NCBI GenBank assembly: GCA_018398765.1
Contig: JAHBMJ010003382.1
Coordinates: 1-11,210, forward strand
Direction of reading: 5' to 3'
Source of the DNA: Chromera velia
Taxonomy: Eukaryota; Sar; Chromeraceae
Length of the DNA: 11,210 bases
Made by a program: the position numbers and the translations under genes. The notes beneath the pieces are model-generated. The model saw only the letters and a list, made by a program, of their open reading frames with translations. It did not search any database and was not told where the DNA came from. Shown one piece after another: positions 1 to 7,389 of this stretch (position 1 is its first letter; every line of letters begins with the position of its first letter).

Positions 1-40
1 CATTTTAATAATATACTGTAATATATGTCAAAGTCCGACT

Positions 41-75
41 TGAGGGCAAAAGTCCATTTATGAGGGCACAAGCCT
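41..75 (+). repeat. Short imperfect direct repeat in the untranslated leader
   Basis: Two 15-bp units beginning TGAGGGCA start at 41 and 61 and match at 12 of 15 positions. They lie between the left edge and the Gag start, where a retrotransposon leader and primer-binding site are expected. Neither unit begins TGG, the usual start of a tRNA primer-binding site. The role is unknown. Confidence 0.4.
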
Positions 76-286
76 AAACGCGGAGGGAGCCGAGCAGCAG
101 ATGTCGGGCGGACCTTCAGATCCAGCAGCCCTGCAGGTACAGATCGATGCTTTGCAGGCACAGTTACAGCAGAGAGATGCAAATCTTGCTGCAGCCCAGC
201 AGTCTGAGACCTAGCAGCAACTGACCCAGCAACTCATATAAGCCCAGCAGCAGCAGGCACCGCAGGCACCGCAGGTATCCCAACAT

Positions 287-324
<38 letters not shown>

Positions 325-328
325 GCAG
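287..328 (+). repeat. CAG/CAA repeat encoding 14 glutamines in Gag
   Basis: Thirteen CAG codons and one CAA (at 305) run in the Gag frame and encode polyglutamine. Flanking sequence is also Gln/Ala-rich (about 119-286), which suggests a coiled or disordered Gag N-terminus. The opposite strand reads as an open poly-Leu frame, which is a by-product of the repeat. Confidence 0.9.
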
Positions 329-1202
329 GCAGGCCAACACGGACAGGCCCAAGCACCTTTCCATGTTGACATGACCAAGCTTAACGCTCTCAATGTCCGC
401 AGAGTCATGGAGCCATTCAAGAAGGGGGAAGACGACCCCGTGGTTTAGATGTCCATCTTCATGAAGAAGGTGAGGAACGGGAATCTGAACGTGAAGGAGT
501 ATAAAGTCCTGTTTGAGAGGCATGCGGAGGGAGTGGAAGTTTGAGAGTAGATGGCCAAGAACGCGTACCAATACATCACCATCGAAGAGTTTGAGCAGGC
601 GTTCCTAGACAGATTCATGCCCACTGAAACCAAGAGCCAAGAGGCAGTGTACGAGCTGTTTCAACTCAAGTTCTCCCCTATAGGTGACTTTGAAGCGTAT
701 GTCAAGATCTTTGAAGCCAAAATGAGGGTCGTCCAACCCGGGCATGAGATCAACGCTCGTATGCTCCCCTTTCTTGGGACCCTCTACCCCTCGTTCTCTA
801 TAAAAATCACCATAGAGCCTGCCTATAAAGAGTACGCCAAGCTGACCCCTCGAGTGCTGTTCCTTCATCAACAGGAGTAAAAGAAGGGACCAAATCCCTC
901 TGCCAGGATGGCCTCAGCCGCGAAGTCTGCCGATGACGTCAAGCAACTGCGTGCTTAAATCTTTTCTCTGCAGTCAAGTATCGACTCGCTGCAGAGACAG
1001 GCGCAGTACCCCCAAGAAGCGTCGGCTGCCCTACAGCAGTCGATGGCAGCGTTGTTTGGACGTGGGTACAATGGAGGGGCACGTGGAGGGAACTGGAGAG
1101 GGAGAGGGGGGAGGGGACAAGGATAGTACCGGGCCTACTTCCTCTTCGTCTTCCCAAAGTGTCCCCGGAGGGAATACGCTGGGGCATCCTAATTATGCGG
1201 AG

Positions 1203-1244
1203 TGTAGGCAATATGGTTTGAAAGAGCATCGAATCGCATAGTGC
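1203..1244 (+). pseudogene. CCHC zinc knuckle of Gag, second Cys replaced by Tyr
   Basis: Frame 0 has the spacing C-x2-[C]-x4-H-x4-C of a retroviral-type zinc knuckle, with Cys at 1203, Tyr at 1212, His at 1227 and Cys at 1242. The second ligand codon is TAT (Tyr) where TGT or TGC (Cys) is expected, a change explained by one G-to-A transition. A TAG at 1239 sits just before the last Cys. In an intact element this motif would bind the packaged RNA. The spacing fits well, but a 14-codon motif is short. Confidence 0.72.
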
Positions 1245-1247
1245 TCC

Positions 1248-1579
1248 GATGTACTACGAGGGAGTGGTGGCAGGAATCAGAGAAACGGGAGAGGGGGATG
1301 GGATTAGAGGCAGGCCTGTCCTCCGTGAGTGATCAGAAGTTGCCTCCTCCCTGTATGCCTGCAATTGTTTGGGAGGAGGACCATGATTTTAGCAGGCTTT
1401 CGCAGAAGTCACGAGATGTCCGGAGATGTCCCTACTTCTCGTGGCGTTGCTGCTGATGACCCGAATTCGTTTGCTACTGCCAGGAGGTTGTCTGTCCTCC
1501 CTTTCCCAGAGACGCTAGGTGTTATAGCCACAGTTGAGATAGCACTAGGAGGTAGCAGCCCGCCCTTAGGTGAGTTTGT
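1248..1579 (+). pseudogene. Gag-Pol linker upstream of protease, no recognised domain
   Basis: After the knuckle, frame 0 stays mostly open, with TAG at 1305 and TGA at 1326. It then runs clear through a low-complexity Gly/Arg/Ser-containing stretch to about 1606. Nothing here matches a catalytic domain. The segment at about 1500-1560, with a beta-strand-like TVEIALGG, could be the first strand of the protease fold. The protease active site is in a different frame, so an indel lies between about 1560 and 1600. Confidence 0.5.
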
Positions 1580-1962
1580 TTCTTTTTGCCCGAAGGGCAT
1601 CTGCACTGTTGGATTCAGGTGTACAGACCAGTCTGATCAACATCTTTTTCCTCACATTTGCAGAGCATGAAATGTAGATAGCGAGTGTCGGTTTGAGTGC
1701 GTTGGGGAACAATGGAATTCCGGTAGTGGGAGAGACGTGTGCAGAGTTTTCGTATGAGTCTGCACCCGAGAAAATTTTCAAACACCCAGTACTGGTGACG
1801 GAGAATTCAGAGTATGATGTGGTTCTTGGGATAGATTTTTTTCGATCCCGATCTGATGTTTCTTTTGAACTTTTCAGGAGGGAAAGGCTGTATACTAGGG
1901 CCTGGCATTCATATTGGGTTACAGGTTTCAACACTCCCTATACATAAGGGTACACCCCCCTA
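1580..1962 (+). pseudogene. Aspartic protease (retropepsin-like), broken
   Basis: This domain would cut the Gag-Pol polyprotein. In frame 1 the active-site segment ALLDSGVQTSLIN (Asp codon at 1612) matches the retropepsin pattern (hydrophobic)2-D-[ST]-G-x3-[ST]. It is followed by a flap-like LGNNGIPVVG at about 1708. Further on, YDVVLGIDFF at about 1813-1842 corresponds to the second hydrophobic-Gly motif of these proteases (ILGxDxL pattern). A TAG lies at 1675. The frame appears to change to frame 2 around 1860-1900 and is then interrupted by an insert at about 1963. No product is expected. Confidence 0.75.
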
Positions 1963-2463
1963 TAATATTACCCTTACTTCAAAAGTGGTCCCAATCGATC
2001 AATCTCATCAGGTTACGTCTAAAAATATTGAAAACATCTTCTGTTGATTAAGGTTACATGAGAAACTGACGAAAAACGATGTGTCCCTTTCACTTTATAG
2101 CCAAACCCCTTATAACCTTGTAACCTGTAACCTAAAATGACCCTCTTCAAAAGTGATGTAACCTTCGTCTACATGCATTTTAAAGTGTTTTTGAAGTGAT
2201 TTAAAGAGTTTTTGAAAGTTGACTTTAGATCTCAAGACCGTCTGTAACCTTGTAACCTGTAACCTTGCAAGGGGACATATATAATAAGAGGTGTAACCTC
2301 ATGTAACCACATAAGCTATACAGTAAAAGTGATTGATTTTGAAGTAACTCAATATACTGGACCTCCAGTTTGTGTGAAAAACTCGTCTAAATGTTTTTTG
2401 GTTCATTTTTTATGTCATTTTTACACTTGTAACCCTATATGAGCCCAAGAGTGCCCCCCCCTA
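1963..2463. mobile_element. GTAACC-rich non-coding insert splitting the polyprotein, flanked by CCCCCCTA
   Basis: Coding potential stops abruptly at about 1962 and resumes at 2463. The intervening ~500 bp is AT-rich, has stops in all frames and resembles no polyprotein region. Both edges carry a C-tract plus TA: CCCCCCTA at 1955-1962, and eight C then TA at 2454-2463. This looks like a target-site duplication. Removing the insert with an eight-C tract would bring the upstream frame 2 into the downstream frame 0, which supports a genuine insertion. The insert holds at least nine GTAACC motifs, some in runs near 2116-2133 and 2247-2267. GGTTACATGAG near 2051 recurs inverted near 2297. I see no terminal inverted repeat and no poly(A) tail, so the class is unknown. 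Confidence 0.6.
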
Positions 2464-3059
2464 GGCTGTATATGCAAGACCTTCCTCCCTTTGAGATCTG
2501 GTATGATGATAGTCTAAAATCGATGAAGGTGTGTGCCGCGAAGAGGATGCGTATGCCCTGGTAGCACCGCTCCCTCCTTCAAGTGTCCGTCGATGCCCCG
2601 GATGGTTCAGAAGTCCTTATCTGAAAGAACTTCCCCCGTAGCCATCCTGGTCTGGCTGTTCCTGCTCAGCTGACTACTGTGCAGGGAGGCATCGCAGTCA
2701 TTGAGGTCACAAACATTTCCCGTTCCAAAATTACAGTCAGTTCGAAGACAGCACTGCCCTTTGCAGAGCTGCCCTCTCACATTATAGCAGTGACTGCTGT
2801 GACAGCAGAAAAACGGCACGCAGGACCATGGAGCATGGAGACAACTTAGACGGCCGAGAAACTGGAGAGATGTGATCACATGTCCTCGGGAAAACCGCTG
2901 GAAGTGCGGTCCGGGGAGCAGGCCTCGACACACTCTCGGTCAGTTGCTCCACCTACTTTTTCGAATGCACAGAGTGCAAATACGCATCCCTCGCTTCGCT
3001 CCCCTTTCTCTTCTCACTTGCAGACTCTTCCAAAGGCAGACGTGCCTACAGAGTCTTCA
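2463..3059 (+). pseudogene. Pol linker between protease and reverse transcriptase
   Basis: Frame 0 resumes at 2463 and stays in register as far as integrase. The part at about 2583-2800 has the pattern of the protease-RT linker known in gypsy-type Pol proteins: an SEVLI segment, then QGGIAVIEVTNISRSKITV and an FAELP segment. In those proteins, 'V.N.S...I.L..G' repeats precede RT. A Ser/Pro-rich stretch follows at about 2880-3030. Stops are TAG 2562, TGA 2622 and TAG 2847. No enzymatic activity is assigned; the linker reading is inferred from position and pattern. Confidence 0.6.
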
Positions 3060-4264
3060 AAGGACCTTCCTCCAATCGATTTGGAGAAGGTTATTTCAGA
3101 TGTCCCACAGGAGATGAAAAGGGAGTATGTGGGTTTGTTGGAGGAATTTGGAGACCTGTGGTCACGAGGACGTTTTGATTTGGGAGAATTGAAGGTGGAG
3201 GGGAAGCTTTATGAAGCGACTATCCCCACAGAGACGAGCATTCCCATCAGATGGTAGCAGGACCGAATCCCCTATCACCAGCGAGAGGATATGAAGAAAG
3301 AATTGGATGCAATGCAGAGTGCAGAGATCATTCAATCCTCGCATTCCCTATAGGCAGCTCCGGTCGTTCTTGTCAAGAAACCTGACGGCTTGACCTAATT
3401 CTGCCTCGACTTTTAACGACTCAATGCAGCCACCAAGAGGGATCTCTTTCTGCTCCCACGCATCCAGGAGACACTTGACAAGCTTGTCGGCTTGTCAGTG
3501 TTCTCTACTCTTGACTACACCTTGGGCTTCTATCAGCTTTCCTTGAAGGAAGAGGACAGAGAGAAGACAGCTTTCATCACTCCGTTTGGGCTGTTTGAAT
3601 TTCTTCGTATACCCTTTGGTTTAGTCAATGCACCCGCCCTTTTCCAACAAGCAATGACACTCGTCCTCGCATCGCTACCATGAGAGATAGCACTTGTCTG
3701 TGTTGATGATGTGATCATCTTCTCTCACAGTCATGCCAAGCACTTGCAGGACCTCCGTGAGGTCTTCACCCTTGTTCGTGTCGCCGGTCTGAAGCTCTGC
3801 CTCGAAAAGGCATAGATTAAAAAGGCATAGGTAGAGTACCTAGGTCACACCGTATCTGTCCGTAGAGTCCATCCAAGTTGAAAGAACACGGAGAAGGTAA
3901 AGAACTGGCTGACCCTGACCGACCGTCCGAGCCTTCGCACATTCGTTTACTTGTGTAACTATTACCAAACTTTTGTGGAGGGGTTTGTGCGGATTGCCCA
4001 TCCGTTGAATCAACTGTTGCATCCTTTCGATAAGAACAAGCAGCCCCTTCCCTTTCTCTGGACAGCTGCAGCTGATGAAGCCTTCCGGGAGCTCCGTAAC
4101 CGTCTCACTGAGCCACCCATCCTTTCTTTCCCTGACATACATACCCCATTCATTATGAAGCCAGATGCTTGCAACATTTCGATTGGGGGTGTGTTGGTAC
4201 AAATTAAGGATGGGAGGGAGAGTGTGATCGCATATGCAAGCAGGGGGTTACAGGGGGCGGAGCT
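3060..4264 (+). pseudogene. Reverse transcriptase, first (upstream) copy, with the start of RNase H
   Basis: RT would copy element RNA into cDNA. Frame 0 shows the usual gypsy lead-in (PIRW at about 3246, then AAPVVLVKKPDG at about 3354). Motif A has Asp at 3513 in TLDYT. FGLFEFLRIPFGLVNAPA lies at about 3588-3641. The catalytic box reads CVDD at 3699-3710 instead of YVDD. A thumb/connection region follows, with EYLGHTV, LRTFVYLCNYYQTFVEGF and PFLWTAAADEAF. The copy ends in the first RNase H strand (PDACNISIGGVL). Stops fall at 3255, 3351, 3396, 3414, 3681, 3813, 3828 and 3879. It breaks off at 4264, directly against a second copy of the same segment. Confidence 0.92.
3401..4264 (+). repeat. 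864-bp tandem direct repeat, unit 1 (RT core)
   Basis: This segment aligns without gaps to 4265-5128 at a constant offset of 864 bp. A base-by-base hand comparison gives about 73 differences (about 91.5% identity), of which about 7 are transversions. The unit is exactly 288 codons, so both copies share frame 0. The right edge falls inside RNase H, at the AEL residues preceding the NYGALEREAL segment that only unit 2 continues into. At the junction only one or two bases are shared between the two parent ends. Confidence 0.97.
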
Positions 4265-5000
4265 CTGCCTCAACGTTTGATGACTCAACACAGCCACCAA
4301 ACGGGATCTCTTTCCGCTCCCATGCATCCAGGAGACATTTGATAAGCTTGCCGGCTTGTCAGTGTTCTCTACCCTTGACTACACCTCGGGCTTCTATCAG
4401 CTTTCCTTGAAAGAAGAGGACAGAGAGAAGACAGCCTTCATCACTCCGTTTGGGCTGTTTGAATTTCTTCATATACCCTTTGGTTTAGTCAATGCACCCG
4501 CCCTCTTCCAACAAGCAATGACACTCGTCCTTGCATCGCTCCCATGAGATATAGCACTTGTCTATGTTGATGATGTGATCATCTTCTCTCGCAGTCATGC
4601 CAAGCACTTGCAGGACCTCCGTGAGGTCTTCACCCTTGTTCGTGCCACCGGTCTAAAGCTCCGCCTCGAAAAGGCATAGATTAGAAAGGCACAGGTGGAG
4701 TACCTAGGTCACACCGTGTCCGCCCGTGGAGTCCGTCCAAGTCAAAAGAACACGGAGAAGGTAAAGAACTAGCCGACCCCGACCGACCGTCCGAGCCTTC
4801 GCATATTTGTTTACTTGTACAACTACTACTGAACTTTTGTGGAGGGGTTTGCGCGGATTGCCTATCCGCTGAATCAACTGTTGCATCCCTTTGATAAGAA
4901 CAAGCAGCCCCTTCCTTTTTTCTGGACAGCTGCAGCCGATAAAACCTTCCGGAAGCTTCGCAACCGTCTCATTGAGCCACCCATCCTTTCCTTCCCTAAT
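4265..5000 (+). pseudogene. Reverse transcriptase, second (downstream) copy
   Basis: Same polypeptide segment as the first copy, in the same frame. Motif A Asp is at 4377. The polymerase box is the canonical YVDD (4563-4574), unlike CVDD upstream. FGLFEFLHIPFGLVNAPA, RSHAKHLQDLREVF and the EYLGHTV connection segment are preserved. Translation would stop at 4278, 4281, 4545, 4677, 4770 and 4830. Two of these stops (4545 and 4677) are shared with the first copy in identical form. Because it lacks the N-terminal fingers start (about 3060-3400), this copy would not be a complete RT on its own even without the stops. Confidence 0.92.
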
Positions 5001-5128
5001 ATGCATACCCCATTCATTATGAAGCTAGATGCTTGCAACATTTCGATTGGGGGTGTTTTGGTACAAATTAAGGATGGGAGGGAGACTGTGATCGCATATG
5101 CAAGCAGGGGGTTACACAGAGCAGAGCT
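4265..5128 (+). repeat. 864-bp tandem direct repeat, unit 2 (RT core)
   Basis: Second unit of the duplication, continuous on its right with the rest of RNase H, so its right flank is the original arrangement. The left edge begins at the residues that normally read F-C-x-D-[YF] in front of RT motif A. Stops shared with unit 1 are 4278 (TGA against TAA), 4545 (TGA in both) and 4677 (TAG in both). Stops private to this unit are 4281, 4770 and 4830. Unit 2 keeps CAG at 4692 and CAA at 4743, where unit 1 has TAG and TGA. Confidence 0.97.
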
Positions 5129-5396
5129 GAATTATGGAGCTCTAGAGCGAGAGGCTCTGGTAAATATGTTTTGCTGCAGACAGTGGTGACACTACCTGCT
5201 TGGCAGTTCCGTTTTCTTGCGGGTGATCCAGACAGATCACAAAGCGAATCTAGCAATGCAGGAGAACAAGTTGGCCAATAGAAGAATCAAAAAATGGGCT
5301 CTTGAATTACAGGAGTATGGATTGAAATTTTTACATAAGGAGGGGAAGTCCTACACCGATGCAGATGCTGTTTCCCGTCTGCCTGTCCTGAGATAG
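5001..5396 (+). pseudogene. RNase H domain of Pol
   Basis: RNase H would degrade RNA in the RNA:DNA hybrid during reverse transcription. Frame 0 reads from FIMKLDACNISIGGVL through NYGALEREALV, QTDHKANL and YTDADAVSRLP. All four acidic catalytic positions of the Ty3-type enzyme can be assigned: Asp 5028, Glu 5145, Asp 5235 and Asp 5364. The segment RRIKKWALELQEYGLKFLHKEGK matches the usual 'W.L.LQEY.F...' strand and helix. A TGA at 5187 sits in 'QW-stop-HYLLG', where Arg is typical of the family, consistent with CGA to TGA. The domain ends with a TAG at 5394. Confidence 0.9.
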
Positions 5397-5639
5397 GTAG
5401 AGCATTTAACAGACACAGGCGCTCCCTTCTGTCAGCACTGTTTCCTTCCTTCTGATGAGAGCACTCCCCTCAGATCAGGATTTGATGCAGCAGTGGCAGG
5501 AGTGAAGGTAATTGAAGCCAAGCAATCGTTCCTTTCCTGGAGAAGGTGCAACGTTCAGAGCCAACAGAGGTGGAGGTGAAAGATGTGTTTGAGTATCTGC
5601 AGAAGAAGTCTCTTTCGAAGCCTGCCTCAGGATCTTCAG
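5397..5639 (+). pseudogene. RNase H-integrase spacer with a probable frame disturbance
   Basis: Frame 0 continues from 5397 with a Cys/His-containing stretch (PFCQHCFLPSDE) that has no clear match. At about 5545-5640 the most protein-like reading is in another frame (a VEVKDVFEYLQKKSLSKPA segment), while frame 0 has a TGA at 5577. Frame 0 becomes convincing again from about 5640 (LFELRDSLLYRF). Compensating indels between about 5480 and 5640 would explain this. No domain is recognised. Confidence 0.45.
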
Positions 5640-6480
5640 CGCCGACGGACGGTGCTAGCACAGGAGTCTTTGTTCGAGTTGAGAGATAGCTTGCTCTACA
5701 GGTTTTCAGGTAAGTCTGAACAGTTGTATGTCTCTGCCCATTTGAGAGAGACGGTGCTGGTGATGCACCACAATCACCCCATGGTAGGACACGCAGCAAC
5801 AAAGAAGCTGACAGCTTGGTTTTTCACCGAATTCTGGTGGCCAAGTCTGCGTAAGGATGTGCGCAGCTGGGTTTACAAGTGCCGCCCCTGTCAGAAGAGA
5901 AGAACACAAGCACCGCAACGCAACCCACAGACCGTTCCCATCCCCACTCGACCCTTCCAGAAGGTCGGCATTGACGTGAAAGGTCCTTTGCCTACCTCCC
6001 GTAGAGGCAACCGATTTGTCCTTGTCATCACGTATGCCCTCACACGATAGCCAGAGACCTTTGCCTTGCCAGAGGTCCCCACATGGGTTGTTGTAAAGAT
6101 CCTTTTCGAGGAAATCATCTGCAGGTATGGCTTTATCGAAGAGTTGGTGTCGGACAGGGGGACGAACTTCCTTAGCAAAATTGTGAGGGAGCTCCTTGCC
6201 CTCATGAAAGTCCATCACCATACCACAATAGGGTATCATCCACAGGCGAACGGCATCCCTGAGCGATTCAATCGTTCATGAGCTGAGGAAGTGGGGAAGC
6301 AGCTAAATCAAGAGAAAGGGGATTGAGATCTCTGTCTCCAGCCATACAATGCAGCACATCGTACTGCTCCCCATGTCGAGACAGGTCTCTCTCCCTTTGA
6401 ATTGTTATTTGCTCAATGACATACGCCGCAGTCGGTGCTGCGTGTGCAACCACCGCCTGAGGGAGTGAGGTCTCCGCCTG
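5640..6480 (+). pseudogene. Integrase (zinc-binding and D,D(35)E catalytic domains), broken
   Basis: Integrase would insert the cDNA into the host genome. The N-terminal HHCC zinc finger is complete: His 5769, His 5790, Cys 5880 and Cys 5889, with the WWPSLRKDV helix between. The catalytic core has Asp at 5973 (VGIDVKGPLP), Asp at 6153 (SDRGTNF) and Glu at 6261 (PERFNR). Spacings are 59 and 35 residues, so the D,D(35)E signature survives in codon register. YHPQANG precedes the Glu, as usual. The helix after the core (LCLQPYNAAHRTAPH, SPFELLFAQ) is also typical. Stops are TAG 6048 (where the family has Trp), TGA 6279, TGA 6324 and TGA 6417. All are single transitions from sense codons. Confidence 0.93.
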
Positions 6481-6735
6481 TCTGTTATGACGACTACTAC
6501 AGATTCATTCGACAAGAACATGTGTAGAAGATTGACAGAGCAGTGACGAGAGCAAAGAAAGAGAGGCAAGCAAGGGAAAGGCGTAATCCCCCTCCGATGA
6601 CGTGAAGATTCCATCTAGAGGACCATGTGTTCCTGCGCAGACCTCCCAATCCGATAGGGAAGCAACCCGCCTTCGAGACGAGAGCAGAAGGAACTTATGT
6701 GGTCATGAGAGTACCGAGGAACAGACCACATATGA
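6481..6735 (+). pseudogene. Integrase C-terminal module (GPY/F-like)
   Basis: In frame 0, an alpha-helical basic segment (about 6525-6600, AVTRAKKERQARERR) leads into FHLEDHVFLRRPPNPIGK and an ETRAEGTYVVMRVPR segment at about 6606-6720. This follows the gypsy integrase pattern 'F..GD.V..R.........K......GPY.V', with T in place of P of GPY. Modules of this kind are thought to help bind DNA and multimerise integrase. Stops are TAG 6525 and TGA 6603. The frame moves to frame 2 somewhere between about 6720 and 6760. Confidence 0.68.
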
Positions 6736-7264
6736 CCGAGGAAAGAAGAGAGACGTGGTAAGTTCAGACAGATTGCAATTGTGGGAGGCAAAGGATAGAG
6801 AGAAGGAAGAGAGTGAAAAGAGTGAGGAGAGTGAGGCAGAGGAAGACTCTGCACTGCCGAGAGAAAAGAGACAGCAGGAGGAGAAGAGAGCAGTTATGGA
6901 GATAAGAAGATCGTCTGAACTAGCGTCTGAAGGAGAAGGAGCTATCATTCCACCAGGCATTCCTCGATCGGACTTTCGATTGGCAGAAGATCCTGAGTTG
7001 GAGGATTTGTTGGATAAGTTGGGACTGGGAGATGAGTTGGAGGTACCTGCTTAGGCAGTGGAGGGGCGGAAGCAGGGAGCCCAACGGAAGGGCCCTTTGC
7101 CAGTCCACATCTTTCCAAGTGGAATTCGAGACGGCAAGGAAACGTACCGAGTCTCGTTTGACGACGGAACGTTTGTCTGGTTGTCAGAGGAAAAGATTGA
7201 CTTGCCTGAGATAGTTCAAGAATTTGAAGAAGAGAAAGAAAAGGTTTTGATGGGACTGAATTAA
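6736..7264 (+). pseudogene. Pol C-terminal tail: charged region plus a possible chromo-like end
   Basis: Frame 2 is open from before 6736 to 7051. It encodes a strongly charged Glu/Arg/Lys-rich helix-forming region (about 6790-6910), then PPGIPRSDFRLAEDPELEDL. A single TAG at 7052 separates this from the rest (about 7055-7264), which ends with TAA at 7262. The end reads ETYRVSFDDGTFVWLSEEKI followed by an acidic helix. The order of two short beta strands, an aromatic/Trp strand and a C-terminal helix resembles chromodomains at the integrase end of chromoviruses. That assignment is by pattern only. The TAG is best explained as a former CAG. Confidence 0.6.
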
Positions 7265-7376
7265 ATGATTTTCATGCTTCTGAAACCTTGTAATGATTGC
7301 GTTGATTTGCATATACTGCTGCTGAGGTCCTTTCCATTCTTTCCTTTTTGCGTTCTACTCAGGGACGAGCAGAGTT

Positions 7377-7389
7377 AAGGGGGGGGTGG
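7377..7389 (+). promoter_or_regulatory. Polypurine tract for plus-strand priming
   Basis: AA followed by eight G (7379-7386) and TGG lies about 115 bp after the Pol stop and directly before a TG-initiated sequence. That is the position of the RNase H-resistant purine primer next to a 3' LTR. Purity and position make this a strong reading. Confidence 0.78.

Larger units (their letters stand above)
101..1247 (+). pseudogene. gag: Gag polyprotein (capsid plus zinc knuckle), broken
   Basis: Gag would form the virus-like particle and bind element RNA. The ATG at 101 begins a Gln-rich N-terminus that includes a run of 14 Gln. A capsid-like region follows at about 551-850, with FEQAFLDRFMP and an FxAYVKIFEAKM segment matching the Retrotrans_gag pattern (FLxRF ... 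LKF ... F.AY...F). An Arg/Gly-rich basic stretch lies at about 1063-1120. In-frame stops fall at 212, 239, 446, 542, 548, 878, 956 and 1124 (TAG, TAA or TGA). Several of them sit in Gln runs where CAG or CAA is expected. The frame shifts by one between about 1127 and 1200, and the zinc knuckle is then read in frame 0. Gag identity is firm; the exact start is inferred. Confidence 0.88.

Noticed and set aside
164-571. Minus-strand 135-codon open frame with a poly-Leu run
   Set aside because: It is the antisense of the CAG repeat in Gag. It has no signal peptide logic or start context beyond the repeat and overlaps a recognised Gag domain.
2607-2933. Minus-strand Cys-rich 108-codon open frame
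   Set aside because: The + strand frame 0 here continues in register with RT and matches the protease-RT linker pattern. The minus frame has no recognisable spacing of Cys ligands.
3401-5128. Two separate retrotransposons nested or side by side
   Set aside because: Only the RT core is doubled, at an exact 864-bp offset without gaps. No LTR, polypurine tract, Gag or integrase lies between the copies, so an internal tandem duplication is the simpler reading.
5706-6239. Minus-strand 177-codon open frame
   Set aside because: It lies wholly opposite the integrase zinc finger and catalytic core, which carry correctly spaced HHCC and D,D(35)E residues on the + strand.
101-7264. Stop-codon reassignment (TAG/TAA as Gln) as the explanation for in-frame stops
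   Set aside because: All three stop codons occur in frame, at positions expected to be Gln, Trp and Arg. The paralogous RT copies show sense codons at several of them, and there are frameshifts as well. Decay explains this better, and the adjacent secreted-protein gene has a normal open frame.
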